This document shows positions 29,749 to 39,283 of a stretch of 64,000 nucleotides of DNA, in pieces. The notes beneath the pieces were generated by a model. That model saw only the letters and a list, made by a program, of their open reading frames with translations. It searched no databases and was not told where the DNA came from. The first letter of the stretch is position 1; each line of letters starts with the position of its first letter. The translations under genes and the position numbers were made by a program. The stretch comes from Pseudomonas fluorescens (GTDB lineage Bacteria; Pseudomonadota; Gammaproteobacteria; Pseudomonadales; Pseudomonadaceae): the NCBI RefSeq assembly GCF_019212185.1, contig NZ_CP078138.1:3702501-3766500 (forward strand). The letters are read 5' to 3'.

Positions 29749-30341
29749 AGCAGCGCCCCGAGCCAGGCCGACAGCAGCAACAACAGCGCCAGGCCATGGT
29801 TCATGCGCTTGAACGCTGCGGGCGAACTGAGCACTCGGGCGCTGCCCACGCCGAGCAGTGCCCAGACTGTCATGCACGGCAGGCAGACCATCAGGAACAG
29901 CGCCGACAACAGCAGCAGGCGCGCCGTCTGCTCACCGTCGCCAGCGAACACACTGGCCACCGCCACCGCCATCATCCACACCTTGGGATTGATCACCTGC
30001 AGCCCCGCGCCCGCCAACACACTCAGGCCCCGGTCCGGCGCGTCTCCGGCCTCCAGCGACGGCGGCGGACTGCGGAAAATCTGCCAGGCCAGCCAACTCA
30101 ACCAGAGCACCCCGGCCCAGGTCATCGCCTGCTGCACCCGGGGGAAACGCAACAGGGTTTCCCCCAAGCCCAACCCGACCACCAGCACCACCAGCGCCGC
30201 CGAGACGCAGGCGCCGAGAATCAACGGCAGCGTCGCCCCCAGGCCGCGTCGGGCGCTGTGGCTGAGCACGAGGATATTGGTCGGGCCGGGGGTGATCGAG
30301 GCCACGAAGGCAAACAGCAGAAATGGCAACAGTGACAGCAT
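29745..30341 (-). CDS. LysE/RhtB-family amino acid exporter
   Basis: 198 residues, ATG 30341 behind AGGAG. Family hallmark SITPGPTNILVLSHSARRG at 14-32, six predicted membrane helices, INPKVWMMAVA in the middle. Exports amino acids or related metabolites from the cytoplasm. The AraC regulator gene lies 51 bases upstream on the same strand. Confidence 0.92.
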   Translation of the reverse strand: MLSLLPFLLFAFVASITPGPTNILVLSHSARRGLGATLPLILGACVSAALVVLVVGLGLGETLLRFPRVQQAMTWAGVLWLSWLAWQIFRSPPPSLEAGDAPDRGLSVLAGAGLQVINPKVWMMAVAVASVFAGDGEQTARLLLLSALFLMVCLPCMTVWALLGVGSARVLSSPAAFKRMNHGLALLLLLSAWLGALL

Positions 30342-30392
30342 GGCAGGAACTCCTTGAGCAGACAGGGGTCCATGGTCACCGCCGGCGGCGCT

Positions 30393-31229
30393 TCAGTCTG
30401 GAAGGTTTGAGCAGCGCTTGCGGTAATCCGCCGGGGTCAGCCGATAGGCTCGGCGGAACCAGCGCCCCAGGTGGCTCTGATCGGCAAACCCCAGGGCACT
30501 GGCGACCTGCGCCGGGGTTTCGCCACGGGCCAGCCACAGGCGCGCCTTGGCCAGGCGAAGCTGGATCAGGTAGGCATGGGGCGCCAGGCCGAAGGCGGCC
30601 TTGAATGCACGGCTGAGGCGGAAACGATCGACCCCGCAGACCTGCGCCAGTTGATCGAGGCCGATGTCTTCAAAGGCATGGGCCTGCAAGTAATCGCGGG
30701 CCACCTGCGCCACCCGAGGCAAACGCGGGTCGACCGGCAGGCGCTGGCGCCAGTCGAGATGCCGGGTCAGCGCGCTCAACAGGTTGTCGGTGGCGCTCTG
30801 GCGGACGATGCGCAGGTCGCCCTCATGCAGCGCCTGGAACGCCTGAGTAATGGCGCCCGCCAGTGGCGGGTCCTGGCTCAGGGTGTCGGCGAAGCCCAAC
30901 TGCGCGCTGGCCGGCGCATGCTCGAACAAGCTGCGCAGTTCGCGCTCCAGCCAATCCGGATCGAAATACAGCATCGAGTAGGTGAAGCCTTCCTCGGTCG
31001 GCGCATGGCCGTCGTGGATCTCCCCAGGCTCGAGCATGAACACCTTGCCCGGCGTACTCAGATGCTTCATCCGCCGGCAGTTGAACTGCTGCACGCCCTG
31101 CTCGGTGACGCCCACCAGGAAGCTGTCGTGCCAGTGCGGGTCGTAAGCGTGGCCTTGGAAATGGGCACGGATCGACTCGATCCCGGTATCGGCATCTTGC
31201 GACAGTTCGATCCAGTGCTGATCGTTCAC
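30393..31229 (-). CDS. AraC-family regulator with cupin sensor
   Basis: 278 residues from GTG 31229. N-terminal arabinose-binding-like cupin (HAYDPHWHDSFLVGVTEQGVQQF, VFMLEPGEIHDGHAP) and C-terminal double HTH (about 185-275: IGLDQLAQVCGVDRFRLSRAFK; TPAQVASALGFADQSHLGRWFRRAYRLTPADYRK). Precedes a LysE-type exporter on the same strand; AraC-LysE pairs are common and this one probably activates the exporter in response to its substrate. Confidence 0.92.
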   Translation of the reverse strand: MNDQHWIELSQDADTGIESIRAHFQGHAYDPHWHDSFLVGVTEQGVQQFNCRRMKHLSTPGKVFMLEPGEIHDGHAPTEEGFTYSMLYFDPDWLERELRSLFEHAPASAQLGFADTLSQDPPLAGAITQAFQALHEGDLRIVRQSATDNLLSALTRHLDWRQRLPVDPRLPRVAQVARDYLQAHAFEDIGLDQLAQVCGVDRFRLSRAFKAAFGLAPHAYLIQLRLAKARLWLARGETPAQVASALGFADQSHLGRWFRRAYRLTPADYRKRCSNLPD

Positions 31230-31357
31230 GGTAATGCCACCCCAGGTCCTGCGCGGCCAATGCGCCTGGCCAACTGTGCCTGATTTGTGCGGTGGCGTTT
31301 AGAACATTTGTGCAGCGCCTTGGGCCGCCCACTGATGTGGCGGCCTGGCGCGCGGAG

Positions 31358-32458
31358 TTACTTGTCGGACTTGATGCTGGTCCAGACCCGGGTCCGCACG
31401 CGCTCAATTTTCTGCGGCAGCGGCTGCACCACGTACAGTTTTTTCAGCGCCTCGGGAGTCGGAGTCAGGTTCGGATTGCCGGTGATTTCTTTGTTGATCA
31501 GCGGCAGCGAGTCCTTGTTGGCATTCGGGTAGCCGAGGAAGTCGCTGATCGGCGCGATGACTTTAGAATCTAGTAAATTGTTAAGAAATTCATGGGCTTC
31601 AGAGACGTTCTTCGCGCTCTTTGGTATGGCAAAAGTGTCAAACCAGATCGGTGCACCTTCCTTCGGCAGCCGGTAGTCCACCACCACGCCGTTGCCGGCC
31701 TCCTTGGCCCGATTGCCGAACTGATAGAAGCTGCCCGAGTAACCGATGGCGACGCAGATATCGCCGTTGGCGATGTCGGTCATGTACTTGGCCGAGTTGA
31801 AATAGGTCACGTACGGGCGAACCTTGAGCATCAACTCCTTGGCTTTTTCATAGTCGTCCGGGTTCTGGCTGTTGGGGTCCAGGCCCAGGTAATGCAGGGC
31901 CAGCGGCAGGATTTCGGTGGGTGAGTCGAGCATCGCTACGCCGCAGGCCTTGAGCTTTTCCATGTTCTCGGGCTTGAACACCAGGTCCCAGCTGTCCACC
32001 GGGGCATTCTCACCCAGCGCCGCCTTGACCTTGGCCGGGTTGAAGCCGATCAGCACGGTGCCGACCATGTAGGGCACGCCGTACTGGTTGCCGGGGTCAT
32101 TCTTGGCCAACAGCTTGAGCAGTTCCGGGTCCTGGTGCTGCCAGTTCGGCAGCTTGGATTTGTCGAGTTTCTGGAACACCCCGGCCTTGATCTGGGTCTC
32201 GAGGAACTGGTTCGACGGCACCACCAGGTCATAGCCGGAGTTGCCGGTGAGCAGCTTGGCCTCCAGCGACTCGTTGGTATCGAAGGTGTCCCAGGTGACC
32301 TTGATCCCGCTCTGTTTGGCGAAGTCCTTAGGCACCGAGGGCAGGATGTAATCCGCCCAGTTGTACACCCTCAACTCCCGTTGTTCGGCTTGCACGGCGC
32401 TGGCCAGCAGCGTCAGCCCACAGAATGTGGCGCCCAGAATGCGTTTGATCGTGACCAT
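31358..32458 (-). CDS. Polyamine ABC transporter, periplasmic binding protein (PotF/SpuD-like)
   Basis: 366-residue precursor from ATG 32458, GGGAAG upstream, signal peptide about 1-24 (ASAVQA). PotF signatures: LRVYNWADYILP, DLVVPSNQFLE, LFKPENMEKLKACGVAMLDSP, YSGSFYQFGNRAKE, IWFDTFAIPKSAKN. Binds putrescine or spermidine. No permease or ATPase gene adjoins it, so it is an orphan that must share a transporter elsewhere. One patch near 31565-31600 uses rare A/T-ending codons (CTT, TTA, CTA, TCT) unlike the rest of the gene. Confidence 0.92.
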   Translation of the reverse strand: MVTIKRILGATFCGLTLLASAVQAEQRELRVYNWADYILPSVPKDFAKQSGIKVTWDTFDTNESLEAKLLTGNSGYDLVVPSNQFLETQIKAGVFQKLDKSKLPNWQHQDPELLKLLAKNDPGNQYGVPYMVGTVLIGFNPAKVKAALGENAPVDSWDLVFKPENMEKLKACGVAMLDSPTEILPLALHYLGLDPNSQNPDDYEKAKELMLKVRPYVTYFNSAKYMTDIANGDICVAIGYSGSFYQFGNRAKEAGNGVVVDYRLPKEGAPIWFDTFAIPKSAKNVSEAHEFLNNLLDSKVIAPISDFLGYPNANKDSLPLINKEITGNPNLTPTPEALKKLYVVQPLPQKIERVRTRVWTSIKSDK

Positions 32459-32838
32459 GAATGGCTTCCCCAAGTGCGGCGTCAGTTCGACGGTTTTTAT
32501 GTTCTATGAACGGCAGCGGGTTAAACGATAGCCAAGGGCCGGGCATACGGTTTGTTGTTGTCACGCGTGCGCATGCTCGAATCGGCCACTTGGGTCTGAT
32601 TCTTGCCGAGGCTGGCACGGGAACACAGTGGGGGGTTGGCCAAAAGGGGATCGAAATGGCCATTATTGTTGGCCGGATGGGTGGTTGTGGGTTGGGCCTG
32701 TAGGGCCCCCGCATCGAGGTGAAAAAAGCCTGGAGCGCCGCGCCCCTTCAGATAGAGCCTGTAGGAGCGAGCCTGCTCGCGATGGGGCATCAGCCACACC
32801 GCATCAACTTCATCGCCAGCAGGCAGGCTCCTACAGGA
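32459..32838. repeat. Intergenic region ending in an inverted REP pair
   Basis: The first 300 bases hold no gene I can support. CCTGTAGGAGCGAGCCTGCT at 32759 and its partner ending GGCTCCTACAGG at 32837 form an inverted REP pair. The segment 32792-32839 is nearly identical (46 of 48) to 53120-53167. Confidence 0.75.
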
Positions 32839-34827
32839 TTAGTGTGGCGCGCGGGGAATGGTCTTGAGCAGGTCGTCCGGGCTGATATAACCAACCACGC
32901 TGCCGGGCTGCGGCAGGTCGAGGATATGGCCCTTGATCTTGCCCACCACGTGCATTTCGCAGGGTTTGCAGTCGAACTTGAGGGTCAGCACTTCGTCGCC
33001 GTGGATCAGTTGCATCGGCGCGACCTTGGTCTTGACGCCGGTGACGCCCTTGGCCTGTTTCGGGCACAGGTTGAAGGAGAAACGCAGGCAATGCTTGGTG
33101 ATCATCACCGGTACTTCGCCAGTTTCCTCGTGGGCCTCGAACGCCGCGTCAATCAGCTTGACCCCGTGACGATGGTAGAAATCCCGGGCCTTCTGGTTGT
33201 AGACGTTGGCCAGGAACGACAGGTGCGACTCCGGGTACACCGGTGGCGGCGAGGTCTCGGCCTTGCGTCCACCCCGTGGATGGGCAGCAACACGGGCGGC
33301 GGTCAGCGCCTCGATGACCTCGCGGCGCAACGCCTTGAGCTGCGAGTTGGGCACGAAGAACGCCGTCGGCGCATCGAGTTTGACGTCGGTGGCGTGGTAC
33401 TCGGTGGTGCCCAACTGGCCCAGCAGGTCGCGCAGTTGTTCCAGCGCCTGCTCCGGCTTGTTGGCGGCGCCAAACGGCCCTTCCAAAGCGACGCTGGCAC
33501 GGATGCCCTCTTCGCTGGTGGCGGTCAGTTCCAGACGCTCTTCACGCAGGCGTGCCACCCACTCCAGGCCGATACGTCGCTCGGCGGAGGTCTTGAGCAG
33601 GGCTTGCTGCCAGTTGTGGTCGAGGTTGCGGCTCAGCGGATGGTTCGGTCGCAGGTTGTGCAGGCCGACCGGCATCTCGTTAGGCTCGACCCGATAGCGA
33701 TAACGCTTTTCGCCGTCATCGAGGAATTCGCCACGGGCTTCGGCGATGTTGGCGCGGAACCCCACCACTTCGCGCTTGACCAGCACATTGAGGCCGTCAC
33801 CATTGGACAGCGGCTCGTGGGTCACCACCTGCATGTCGCGCTTGCCGACTTTCTCCACCACACCCACCGGCAGGCCGGTGAAGGTCGGGGTGTCGAAGGC
33901 GCCGATGTCGATCTTGCGGTCGCTGACGAAATAGTCGGTGCTGCCACGGTGGAAGGTCTTTTCCGGGTCCGGCAGGAAAAAGTGCGCGGTGCGGCCGCTG
34001 GACGCGCGGGCCAGGTCCGGGCGGTCTTCGAGCACGTCGTCGAGGCGCTGGCGGTAGTAGGCGGTGATGTTCTTCACATAGCCCATGTCCTTGTAGCGCC
34101 CTTCGATCTTGAACGAACGCACGCCAGCCTCGACCAGGGCGCGGATGTTGGCGCTCTGGTTGTTGTCCTTCATCGACAGCAGGTGTTTCTCGAACGCGAC
34201 GACACGCCCCTGGTCATCCTTGAGGGTGTAAGGCAGGCGGCAGGCCTGGGAGCAATCGCCACGGTTGGCGCTGCGGCCGTTTTGCGCGTGGGAGATGTTG
34301 CACTGGCCGGAGAAGGCCACGCACAGGGCGCCGTGGATGAAAAACTCGATGGCGGCATCGGTTTCGTCGGCGATCGCACGGATTTCTTGCAGGTTCAGCT
34401 CGCGGGCCAATACCAACTGCGAGAAACCGGCCTGGTCGAGGAACTTGGCCCGGGCCAGGGTGCGGATGTCGGTCTGGGTGCTGGCGTGCAGTTCGATCGG
34501 CGGAATGTCCAGCTCCATCACACCCAGGTCCTGGACGATCAGCGCATCGACGCCGGCATCGTACAACTGGTGGATCAGCTTGCGCGCCGGCTCCAGTTCG
34601 TTGTCGTGGAGGATGGTGTTGATGGTGGTGAAGACCCGGGCGTGATAACGACGGGCGAACTCCACCAACTGGGCGATATCGCTGACTTCGTTGCAGGCGT
34701 TGTGACGCGCGCCGAAGCTCGGGCCGCCGATGTACACGGCGTCGGCGCCATGCAAAATGGCCTCGCGGGCGATGCTGACATCGCGGGCAGGGCTGAGCAA
34801 TTCCAGGTGATGCTTGGGCAAGGACAT
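32839..34827 (-). CDS. rlhA: 23S rRNA 5-hydroxycytidine C2501 synthase (peptidase U32 family)
   Basis: 662 residues, close to E. coli RlhA (YdcP, 653). U32 family signatures: LELLSPARDVSIAREAILHGADAVYIGG at the start and the central Cys cluster CVAFSGQCNISHAQNGRSANRGDCSQACRLPY (about 170-200), whose four Cys likely hold an Fe-S cluster. EGRYKDMGYV and the extended C-terminal domain (to residue 662), with more Cys (CLRFSFNLCP, DCKPCEMH), match RlhA rather than the shorter TrhP. It hydroxylates a cytidine in the ribosome's peptidyl transferase centre. The start has no clear ribosome site. Confidence 0.9.
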   Translation of the reverse strand: MSLPKHHLELLSPARDVSIAREAILHGADAVYIGGPSFGARHNACNEVSDIAQLVEFARRYHARVFTTINTILHDNELEPARKLIHQLYDAGVDALIVQDLGVMELDIPPIELHASTQTDIRTLARAKFLDQAGFSQLVLARELNLQEIRAIADETDAAIEFFIHGALCVAFSGQCNISHAQNGRSANRGDCSQACRLPYTLKDDQGRVVAFEKHLLSMKDNNQSANIRALVEAGVRSFKIEGRYKDMGYVKNITAYYRQRLDDVLEDRPDLARASSGRTAHFFLPDPEKTFHRGSTDYFVSDRKIDIGAFDTPTFTGLPVGVVEKVGKRDMQVVTHEPLSNGDGLNVLVKREVVGFRANIAEARGEFLDDGEKRYRYRVEPNEMPVGLHNLRPNHPLSRNLDHNWQQALLKTSAERRIGLEWVARLREERLELTATSEEGIRASVALEGPFGAANKPEQALEQLRDLLGQLGTTEYHATDVKLDAPTAFFVPNSQLKALRREVIEALTAARVAAHPRGGRKAETSPPPVYPESHLSFLANVYNQKARDFYHRHGVKLIDAAFEAHEETGEVPVMITKHCLRFSFNLCPKQAKGVTGVKTKVAPMQLIHGDEVLTLKFDCKPCEMHVVGKIKGHILDLPQPGSVVGYISPDDLLKTIPRAPH

Positions 34828-34936
34828 ATTTTTTTAGTCAGGCTGTCACGGTCGAATCGCGCATTGTACCGGTGAATCGCCTGGCCGGCACCCGTACGCT
34901 GCCCGGTGGTGTGAACCGGGCGCGAATGGGTTTTCC

Positions 34937-36061
34937 TCAAACCTTGGGTTGATGACTGGTCACGCAATGAATCCCGCCGCCACCGGCGCTGATTGCGTCG
35001 ATATTCAGCTGGACGATTTCGCGGTCCGGGTACAGCTCGGACAGCAGGTCATAGGCCGCGGTATCAGCCTTTTTGTCGCCAAACTCGGGGGCGATCACCG
35101 CGCCGTTGATGACAAAATAGTTGATGTAGCCAGCGGCGAAGTCCGGGTTGTTTTTGCTGAAGCGACTGTTGCGCGGCTTGAGCGGCGGCGAAACGGTGTG
35201 CACCTGCAGCTTGCGGCCATCGGCGTCGGTGGCCTGCTTGAGAATCTCCAGGTGGGCCAGGGTGACCTTGCGGTCGTATGAGTCGGGATCGGTGTCAAGG
35301 TTGGCGATCACCACCCCGGGGGCGACGAAACGCGCATAGAAATCGACGTGGGCATCGGTGATGTCCTTGCCCTTGATCCCCGGCAACCAGATGATCTTGC
35401 GCAGGCCCAGGCGTTCTTTCAGTTCCTGCTCGACTTCGGCCTTGCTCCAGTCCGGGTTGCGATTGCGGTTGATCCAGCTGCTTTCGGTCATGATCCCGGT
35501 GCCGTGACCATCGACCTCGATACCACCGCCCTCGCCCACCAGCTCGGTGCTCAGGTAACGCGCACCGACCGTATCGCTGACCAGTCGCGGCACTTGCGCG
35601 TCGTCGTCATGCTGCTGCTTGTTACCCCAGCCGTTGAAGTTGAAATCCACCGCCCCCAGCCCGCCCTGGCCGTCGACGACAAAGTTGGCGCCGATATCGC
35701 GCATCCAGATGTCGTCCAGCTCGGTGATGACGTAGGTGACGTTGTGGCTGCCGCAATATTCTTCGGCCAGCTCCCGTTCACGTTTACGGCAGAACACGGT
35801 CAGCGGTTCATAGTCGGCGATGGCCCGGGCGATCCGTCCGAGGGCCGCTTGCACGTCGCCGGTGAAATCTTCCCAGATCGCGTCCTGGGCGCCAAAGGCG
35901 ATGAACGCCTGCTGGTGGCGCTCGCCTTCGTCGGGCATGTACCACTTACGCCCTGTAGCGGCCAGCACCGAGCGGGGCGCCAGACCGAGGCCGCTGGCCG
36001 CCATGGCGCCGAGCCCGGCAACGACCGAGACCTGTTTGATGAAGTGTCGACGCGTCGGCAT
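34937..36061 (-). CDS. Tat-exported agmatine deiminase paralogue (Agu2A'-like)
   Basis: 374 residues from ATG 36061, AGGGA 8 bases upstream; a GTG at 36094 overlapping the previous stop lacks one. The N-terminus has a twin-arginine signal (RRHFIK, then a Gly/Ala-rich hydrophobic stretch ending VLAA). The rest is a peptidyl-arginine/agmatine deiminase: DDIWMRDIGANFV, EGGGIEVDG, DAHVDFYARF and GGGGIHCVTSHQP with the catalytic Cys. It would hydrolyse agmatine to N-carbamoylputrescine in the periplasm. Last gene of the agu operon, matching the A' gene of the agu2ABCA' operon described in P. aeruginosa PA14. Confidence 0.9.
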   Translation of the reverse strand: MPTRRHFIKQVSVVAGLGAMAASGLGLAPRSVLAATGRKWYMPDEGERHQQAFIAFGAQDAIWEDFTGDVQAALGRIARAIADYEPLTVFCRKRERELAEEYCGSHNVTYVITELDDIWMRDIGANFVVDGQGGLGAVDFNFNGWGNKQQHDDDAQVPRLVSDTVGARYLSTELVGEGGGIEVDGHGTGIMTESSWINRNRNPDWSKAEVEQELKERLGLRKIIWLPGIKGKDITDAHVDFYARFVAPGVVIANLDTDPDSYDRKVTLAHLEILKQATDADGRKLQVHTVSPPLKPRNSRFSKNNPDFAAGYINYFVINGAVIAPEFGDKKADTAAYDLLSELYPDREIVQLNIDAISAGGGGIHCVTSHQPKV

Positions 36062-36090
36062 CTGTTGTTCCCTTGACTGTTGATCGATGT

Positions 36091-37182
36091 TCACTGGCCG
36101 GTGGCCGTCTTGAATTTGGTCCAGGTGCGCATGCGCGCGCGCATGTCGGCCTGGGGGATGTCCTGGCCAGGAATCAGCCGCCCATAGGTGGCCTCATCGA
36201 GGTAGATATCCGGGTTGTTGCGCATGCTTGCATCGACTTGGGGGCGGGCCTTGGCGCTGGACGTCGGGTAGCCGGTGAAGTTACTGATGGCCGCCATGTT
36301 TTCCGGGCGCATCACGAAGTTGATAAAGGTATAGGCGTATTCCGGGTGTTTCGCGTCCACCGGGACGGCCATGGTGTCCATCCACACCGTGGTGCCTTCG
36401 CGCGGCACTCGGTACTGGAAGTGCACCGGTTTGCCGGCGCTGTCTGCGGTGCGCTGGGCCTGGGTCATGTCGCCGCTGTAACCCAGGGACAGGCACAGGT
36501 TGCCGTTGACCAGGTCGGTGACCGGCTGCGACTGAAACTTGCGCACGTACGGCCGCAACTTGCCCAGCAGCTCACTGGCCGCCGCCAGGTCCTCGCGCTT
36601 GCCACTGCGCGGCTCACGGCCCAGGTAGTGGAGGACCACGGCCAGCACTTCGTCCGGCGAGTCGATGATCGAGATCCCACAATCGGCGAACTGTTTGGCC
36701 AGCTCCGGTTTGAACAACATGTCCAGACTGTTGACCGGCGCGTCGGGCATGCGCTGCTTGATCTGCTCGGCGTTGTAGGTCAGGCCGATGGTGCCCCAGG
36801 TGTAGGGCACCGTGGCCTGGTTCGAATGCACGTAATGGCTGCGCAGCTTCTGCAAGCCCGGCTCGATGTCGTTGAGCGCGGTGAGTTTGGCCGGATCCAG
36901 GGGCATCAGGCTGCCGGCGCGCATCAGCCGCTCGGCCACGGTGTCACCGGGGAAGATCAGGTCATAGCCGCTGTTGCCGGCGAGCATCTTGGCTTCCAGG
37001 GTCTCGCTGCCGTCCATCACGTCGTAGATCACCTTGATCCCGGTTTCGCTGGTGAAGCGGCTCAGGGTGTCCTCGGCAAAATAGTCGGCCCAGTTGTACA
37101 GGCGCAGGGTTTTCTCATCGGCGTGCAAGGTCGGTGCAGCGGCGATCAGGGCCGCCAGCAATAGCGTGTGGGTCATGCGCAT
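36091..37182 (-). CDS. Polyamine-type periplasmic binding protein in the agmatine operon
   Basis: 363 residues from ATG 37182, signal peptide about 1-21 (APTLHA). PotF/PotD family: LRLYNWADYFAEDTL, YDLIFPGDTVAERLM, LFKPELAKQFADCGISIID, LGYSGDMTQAQ, VWMDTMAVPVDAKH. Sits between aguB and the exported deiminase, so agmatine or N-carbamoylputrescine is the likely ligand. No permease genes follow. About 35% alike by eye to the orphan at 31358, so a distant paralogue. Confidence 0.9.
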   Translation of the reverse strand: MRMTHTLLLAALIAAAPTLHADEKTLRLYNWADYFAEDTLSRFTSETGIKVIYDVMDGSETLEAKMLAGNSGYDLIFPGDTVAERLMRAGSLMPLDPAKLTALNDIEPGLQKLRSHYVHSNQATVPYTWGTIGLTYNAEQIKQRMPDAPVNSLDMLFKPELAKQFADCGISIIDSPDEVLAVVLHYLGREPRSGKREDLAAASELLGKLRPYVRKFQSQPVTDLVNGNLCLSLGYSGDMTQAQRTADSAGKPVHFQYRVPREGTTVWMDTMAVPVDAKHPEYAYTFINFVMRPENMAAISNFTGYPTSSAKARPQVDASMRNNPDIYLDEATYGRLIPGQDIPQADMRARMRTWTKFKTATGQ

Positions 37183-37183
37183 A

Positions 37184-38092
37184 TCAAACCCCCTGGGTGT
37201 TCCAGCGTGCGTTGAGTTGACGACCGTCGTGACTGAGTAGCGCGCCATACATTTCCGGTCGGCGGTCGCGGTAGATGCCCCAGCTCAGGCGTTCTTCGCG
37301 CATCGCCGCGAGGTCCAGGCTGTGCAACAGCACGCCGGTGCTGTCGCGGTCGGCGCCGACGAGCAGCTTGCCCTTGTGGTTGCAGATGAATGACGAGCCG
37401 TAGAACCTCATCTGCAGGCCGGCATCGCTGGTCGCCACTTCATTGCCGACCCGGTTCGACGCCACCACCGGCAAGAGGTTCGCCGCCGCATGGCCGCGCA
37501 TGGTCATCTGCCAGTGATCGCGGGAATCGAGGTCGGCGCAACCCGGTTCCGAGCCGATGGCAGTGGGAAACAGCAACACCTCGGCGCCCAGCAGGGCCAG
37601 GCAACGGGCGGTCTCGGGAAACCACTGGTCCCAGCAGATGCCCACGCCCAGGCGTCCGAACGCGGTGTCCCAGACCCGAAAGCCGGTGTCGCCGGGACTG
37701 AAGTATTCCTTCTCCTGGTAGCCGATGGCGTTGGGGATATGGGTCTTGCGATAGACCCCCAGCAGGCGGCCATCGGCATCGGCCACGCTCAATGAATTGA
37801 AATAGGCGTTGCCGGCCTTCTCGAACCAGCTCAACGGCAGCACCACGCCCAACTCTTTGGCCAAAGCCGCGAAGCGCTGCAGGATCGGGCTGTCGCCGTA
37901 CTCCTGGGCCAGGGCCAGGTGTTGATGGCGCTGTTCGATGCAGAAGTACGGGGTGGCGAACAGCTCCTGCAGCAGGATCACCTGGGCGCCCTTGGCCGCA
38001 GCCTCGCGCACCAGCTGTTCGGCCTGGTCGAGGTTGTGTTGCAGGTCCCAGGAACACGGCATCTGGGTGGTAGCGATGGTCAACAGGCTCAT
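37184..38092 (-). CDS. aguB: N-carbamoylputrescine amidohydrolase
   Basis: 302 residues from ATG 38092. Nitrilase superfamily with full Glu-Lys-Cys triad: Glu43 in LLQELF, Lys116 in YRKTHIP and Cys153 in GICWDQWFPE. Hydrolyses N-carbamoylputrescine to putrescine, CO2 and ammonia. It follows aguA by 4 bases and is 1 base before the binding-protein gene. A longer upstream frame overlaps aguA and is rejected. Confidence 0.95.
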   Translation of the reverse strand: MSLLTIATTQMPCSWDLQHNLDQAEQLVREAAAKGAQVILLQELFATPYFCIEQRHQHLALAQEYGDSPILQRFAALAKELGVVLPLSWFEKAGNAYFNSLSVADADGRLLGVYRKTHIPNAIGYQEKEYFSPGDTGFRVWDTAFGRLGVGICWDQWFPETARCLALLGAEVLLFPTAIGSEPGCADLDSRDHWQMTMRGHAAANLLPVVASNRVGNEVATSDAGLQMRFYGSSFICNHKGKLLVGADRDSTGVLLHSLDLAAMREERLSWGIYRDRRPEMYGALLSHDGRQLNARWNTQGV

Positions 38093-38096
38093 GGCA

Positions 38097-39149
38097 TCAA
38101 CCCTCCAGTGGCCAGGCTGGCTGTTGCTGGGTAATGCAATGCACCCCGCCGCCGCCATGGGCCAGATGGTTGATCCGCACCGGGACGATTTCGCGACCCG
38201 GGAAGGCCTGGGCCAGTACCTCGGCTGCCGCATTATCGGCTTCGATACCGTAGGCCGGCATGATGATTGCGCCGTTGGCGATGTAGAAGTTGGTGTAGGA
38301 GGCGCAGAACACTTCGGCCTCGGTGTCCACCGCTTCGCTGGCTTCATACAGTTCGATCAATTCAAACGAGCGGCCCTTGGCATCCCGGGCCAGTTGCAGG
38401 GCGCGGCGGTTTTCGTGCACCACTTCGGCGTACACCGAGCTTTGGTCGCGGGTCGCATCCACCAGCAACACGCCGGGACGAGCGAAGGCGCAGACCCCAT
38501 CGACATGGCCGTCGGTCATGTCGCCGGTGACATAGTCCGGATCGCCCGGCAGCCAGATGGTCTTGGTCACGCCCAGCAGACGACTGAAGATTTCTTCGAT
38601 TTCGGCCTTGCTCACGCCGGGGTTGCGATTGGGGTTGAGCAGCACCGATTCAGTGGTGATCAGCGTGCCTTCGCCATCAACGTGAATCGCCCCGCCTTCG
38701 TTGCTCAGCGCAGTGCCGAAGCACTCCAGGCCCAATTGATTGAGGGCGCGACGGGCGAGGCTTTCGTCGAGGTCGTGGGCCGACTTGCCGCCCCAGGCGT
38801 TGAAGCGCCAGCTGACCCCGGCCAGACCCCGTTGCGGGTGGCAGACGAAGCTCGGGCCGGAGTCGCGGCACCAGCTGTCGTTGACGGCCAGTTCGATCAG
38901 CTCGATGTTCGGCCCGCACAAGGCCTTGGCCCGGGTCACCGCCGAGGGATCAACGACCATTTTCACCGGTTCAAAACGGGCAATCGCATTGGCGACGCGA
39001 GCGAAATCTTCCTGCACCTGGCTCAGGGTCACGCCCCAACCCGACTCCCACAAGGCCTGATTGTGCGGCCAGACCATCCAGGTCGCGGCGTGTGGAGCCC
39101 ACTCGGCGGGCATCATCCAGGCGCTGTTGTGATTGTTGTTGTGCTGCAT
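38097..39149 (-). CDS. aguA: Agmatine deiminase
   Basis: 350 residues, slightly shorter than the usual 365-370. Motifs of the guanidino-group-modifying fold: NDSWCRDSGPSFV, NEGGAIHVDGEG, DGHVDGVCAFA and the catalytic cysteine in GGGGVHCITQQQP. Converts agmatine to N-carbamoylputrescine in the cytoplasm. First gene of a four-gene operon with a divergent LysR regulator, the agu2-type arrangement. Confidence 0.95.
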   Translation of the reverse strand: MQHNNNHNSAWMMPAEWAPHAATWMVWPHNQALWESGWGVTLSQVQEDFARVANAIARFEPVKMVVDPSAVTRAKALCGPNIELIELAVNDSWCRDSGPSFVCHPQRGLAGVSWRFNAWGGKSAHDLDESLARRALNQLGLECFGTALSNEGGAIHVDGEGTLITTESVLLNPNRNPGVSKAEIEEIFSRLLGVTKTIWLPGDPDYVTGDMTDGHVDGVCAFARPGVLLVDATRDQSSVYAEVVHENRRALQLARDAKGRSFELIELYEASEAVDTEAEVFCASYTNFYIANGAIIMPAYGIEADNAAAEVLAQAFPGREIVPVRINHLAHGGGGVHCITQQQPAWPLEG

Positions 39150-39171
39150 GACAAGTACCTTTGAGTTAAGT

Positions 39172-39185
39172 CATTGTGTTCAATG
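39172..39185. promoter_or_regulatory. Inverted repeat CATTG-TGTT-CAATG in agu/LysR intergenic region
   Basis: Five-bp perfect arms with a four-base spacer, containing a T-N11-A core typical of LysR sites, 23 bases upstream of aguA. Candidate operator for the divergent regulator. Confidence 0.4.
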
Positions 39186-39283
39186 AAAAGAGTCTGCTGG
39201 GTGCTGACATGCATGCTACGGCGCTAAAAACCGGCAAACAAACGATGGATTTAGTAGCAAAGTGATTAGAGGAACTTATCAAT

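Noticed and set aside
32719..34875. 718-codon plus-strand frame opposite rlhA
   Set aside because: Shadow of rlhA; it also reads through REP sequence at its start.
38093..38347. N-terminal extension of AguB
   Set aside because: In frame but it overlaps aguA coding sequence, is unlike any nitrilase, and the ATG at 38092 starts the conserved domain directly.
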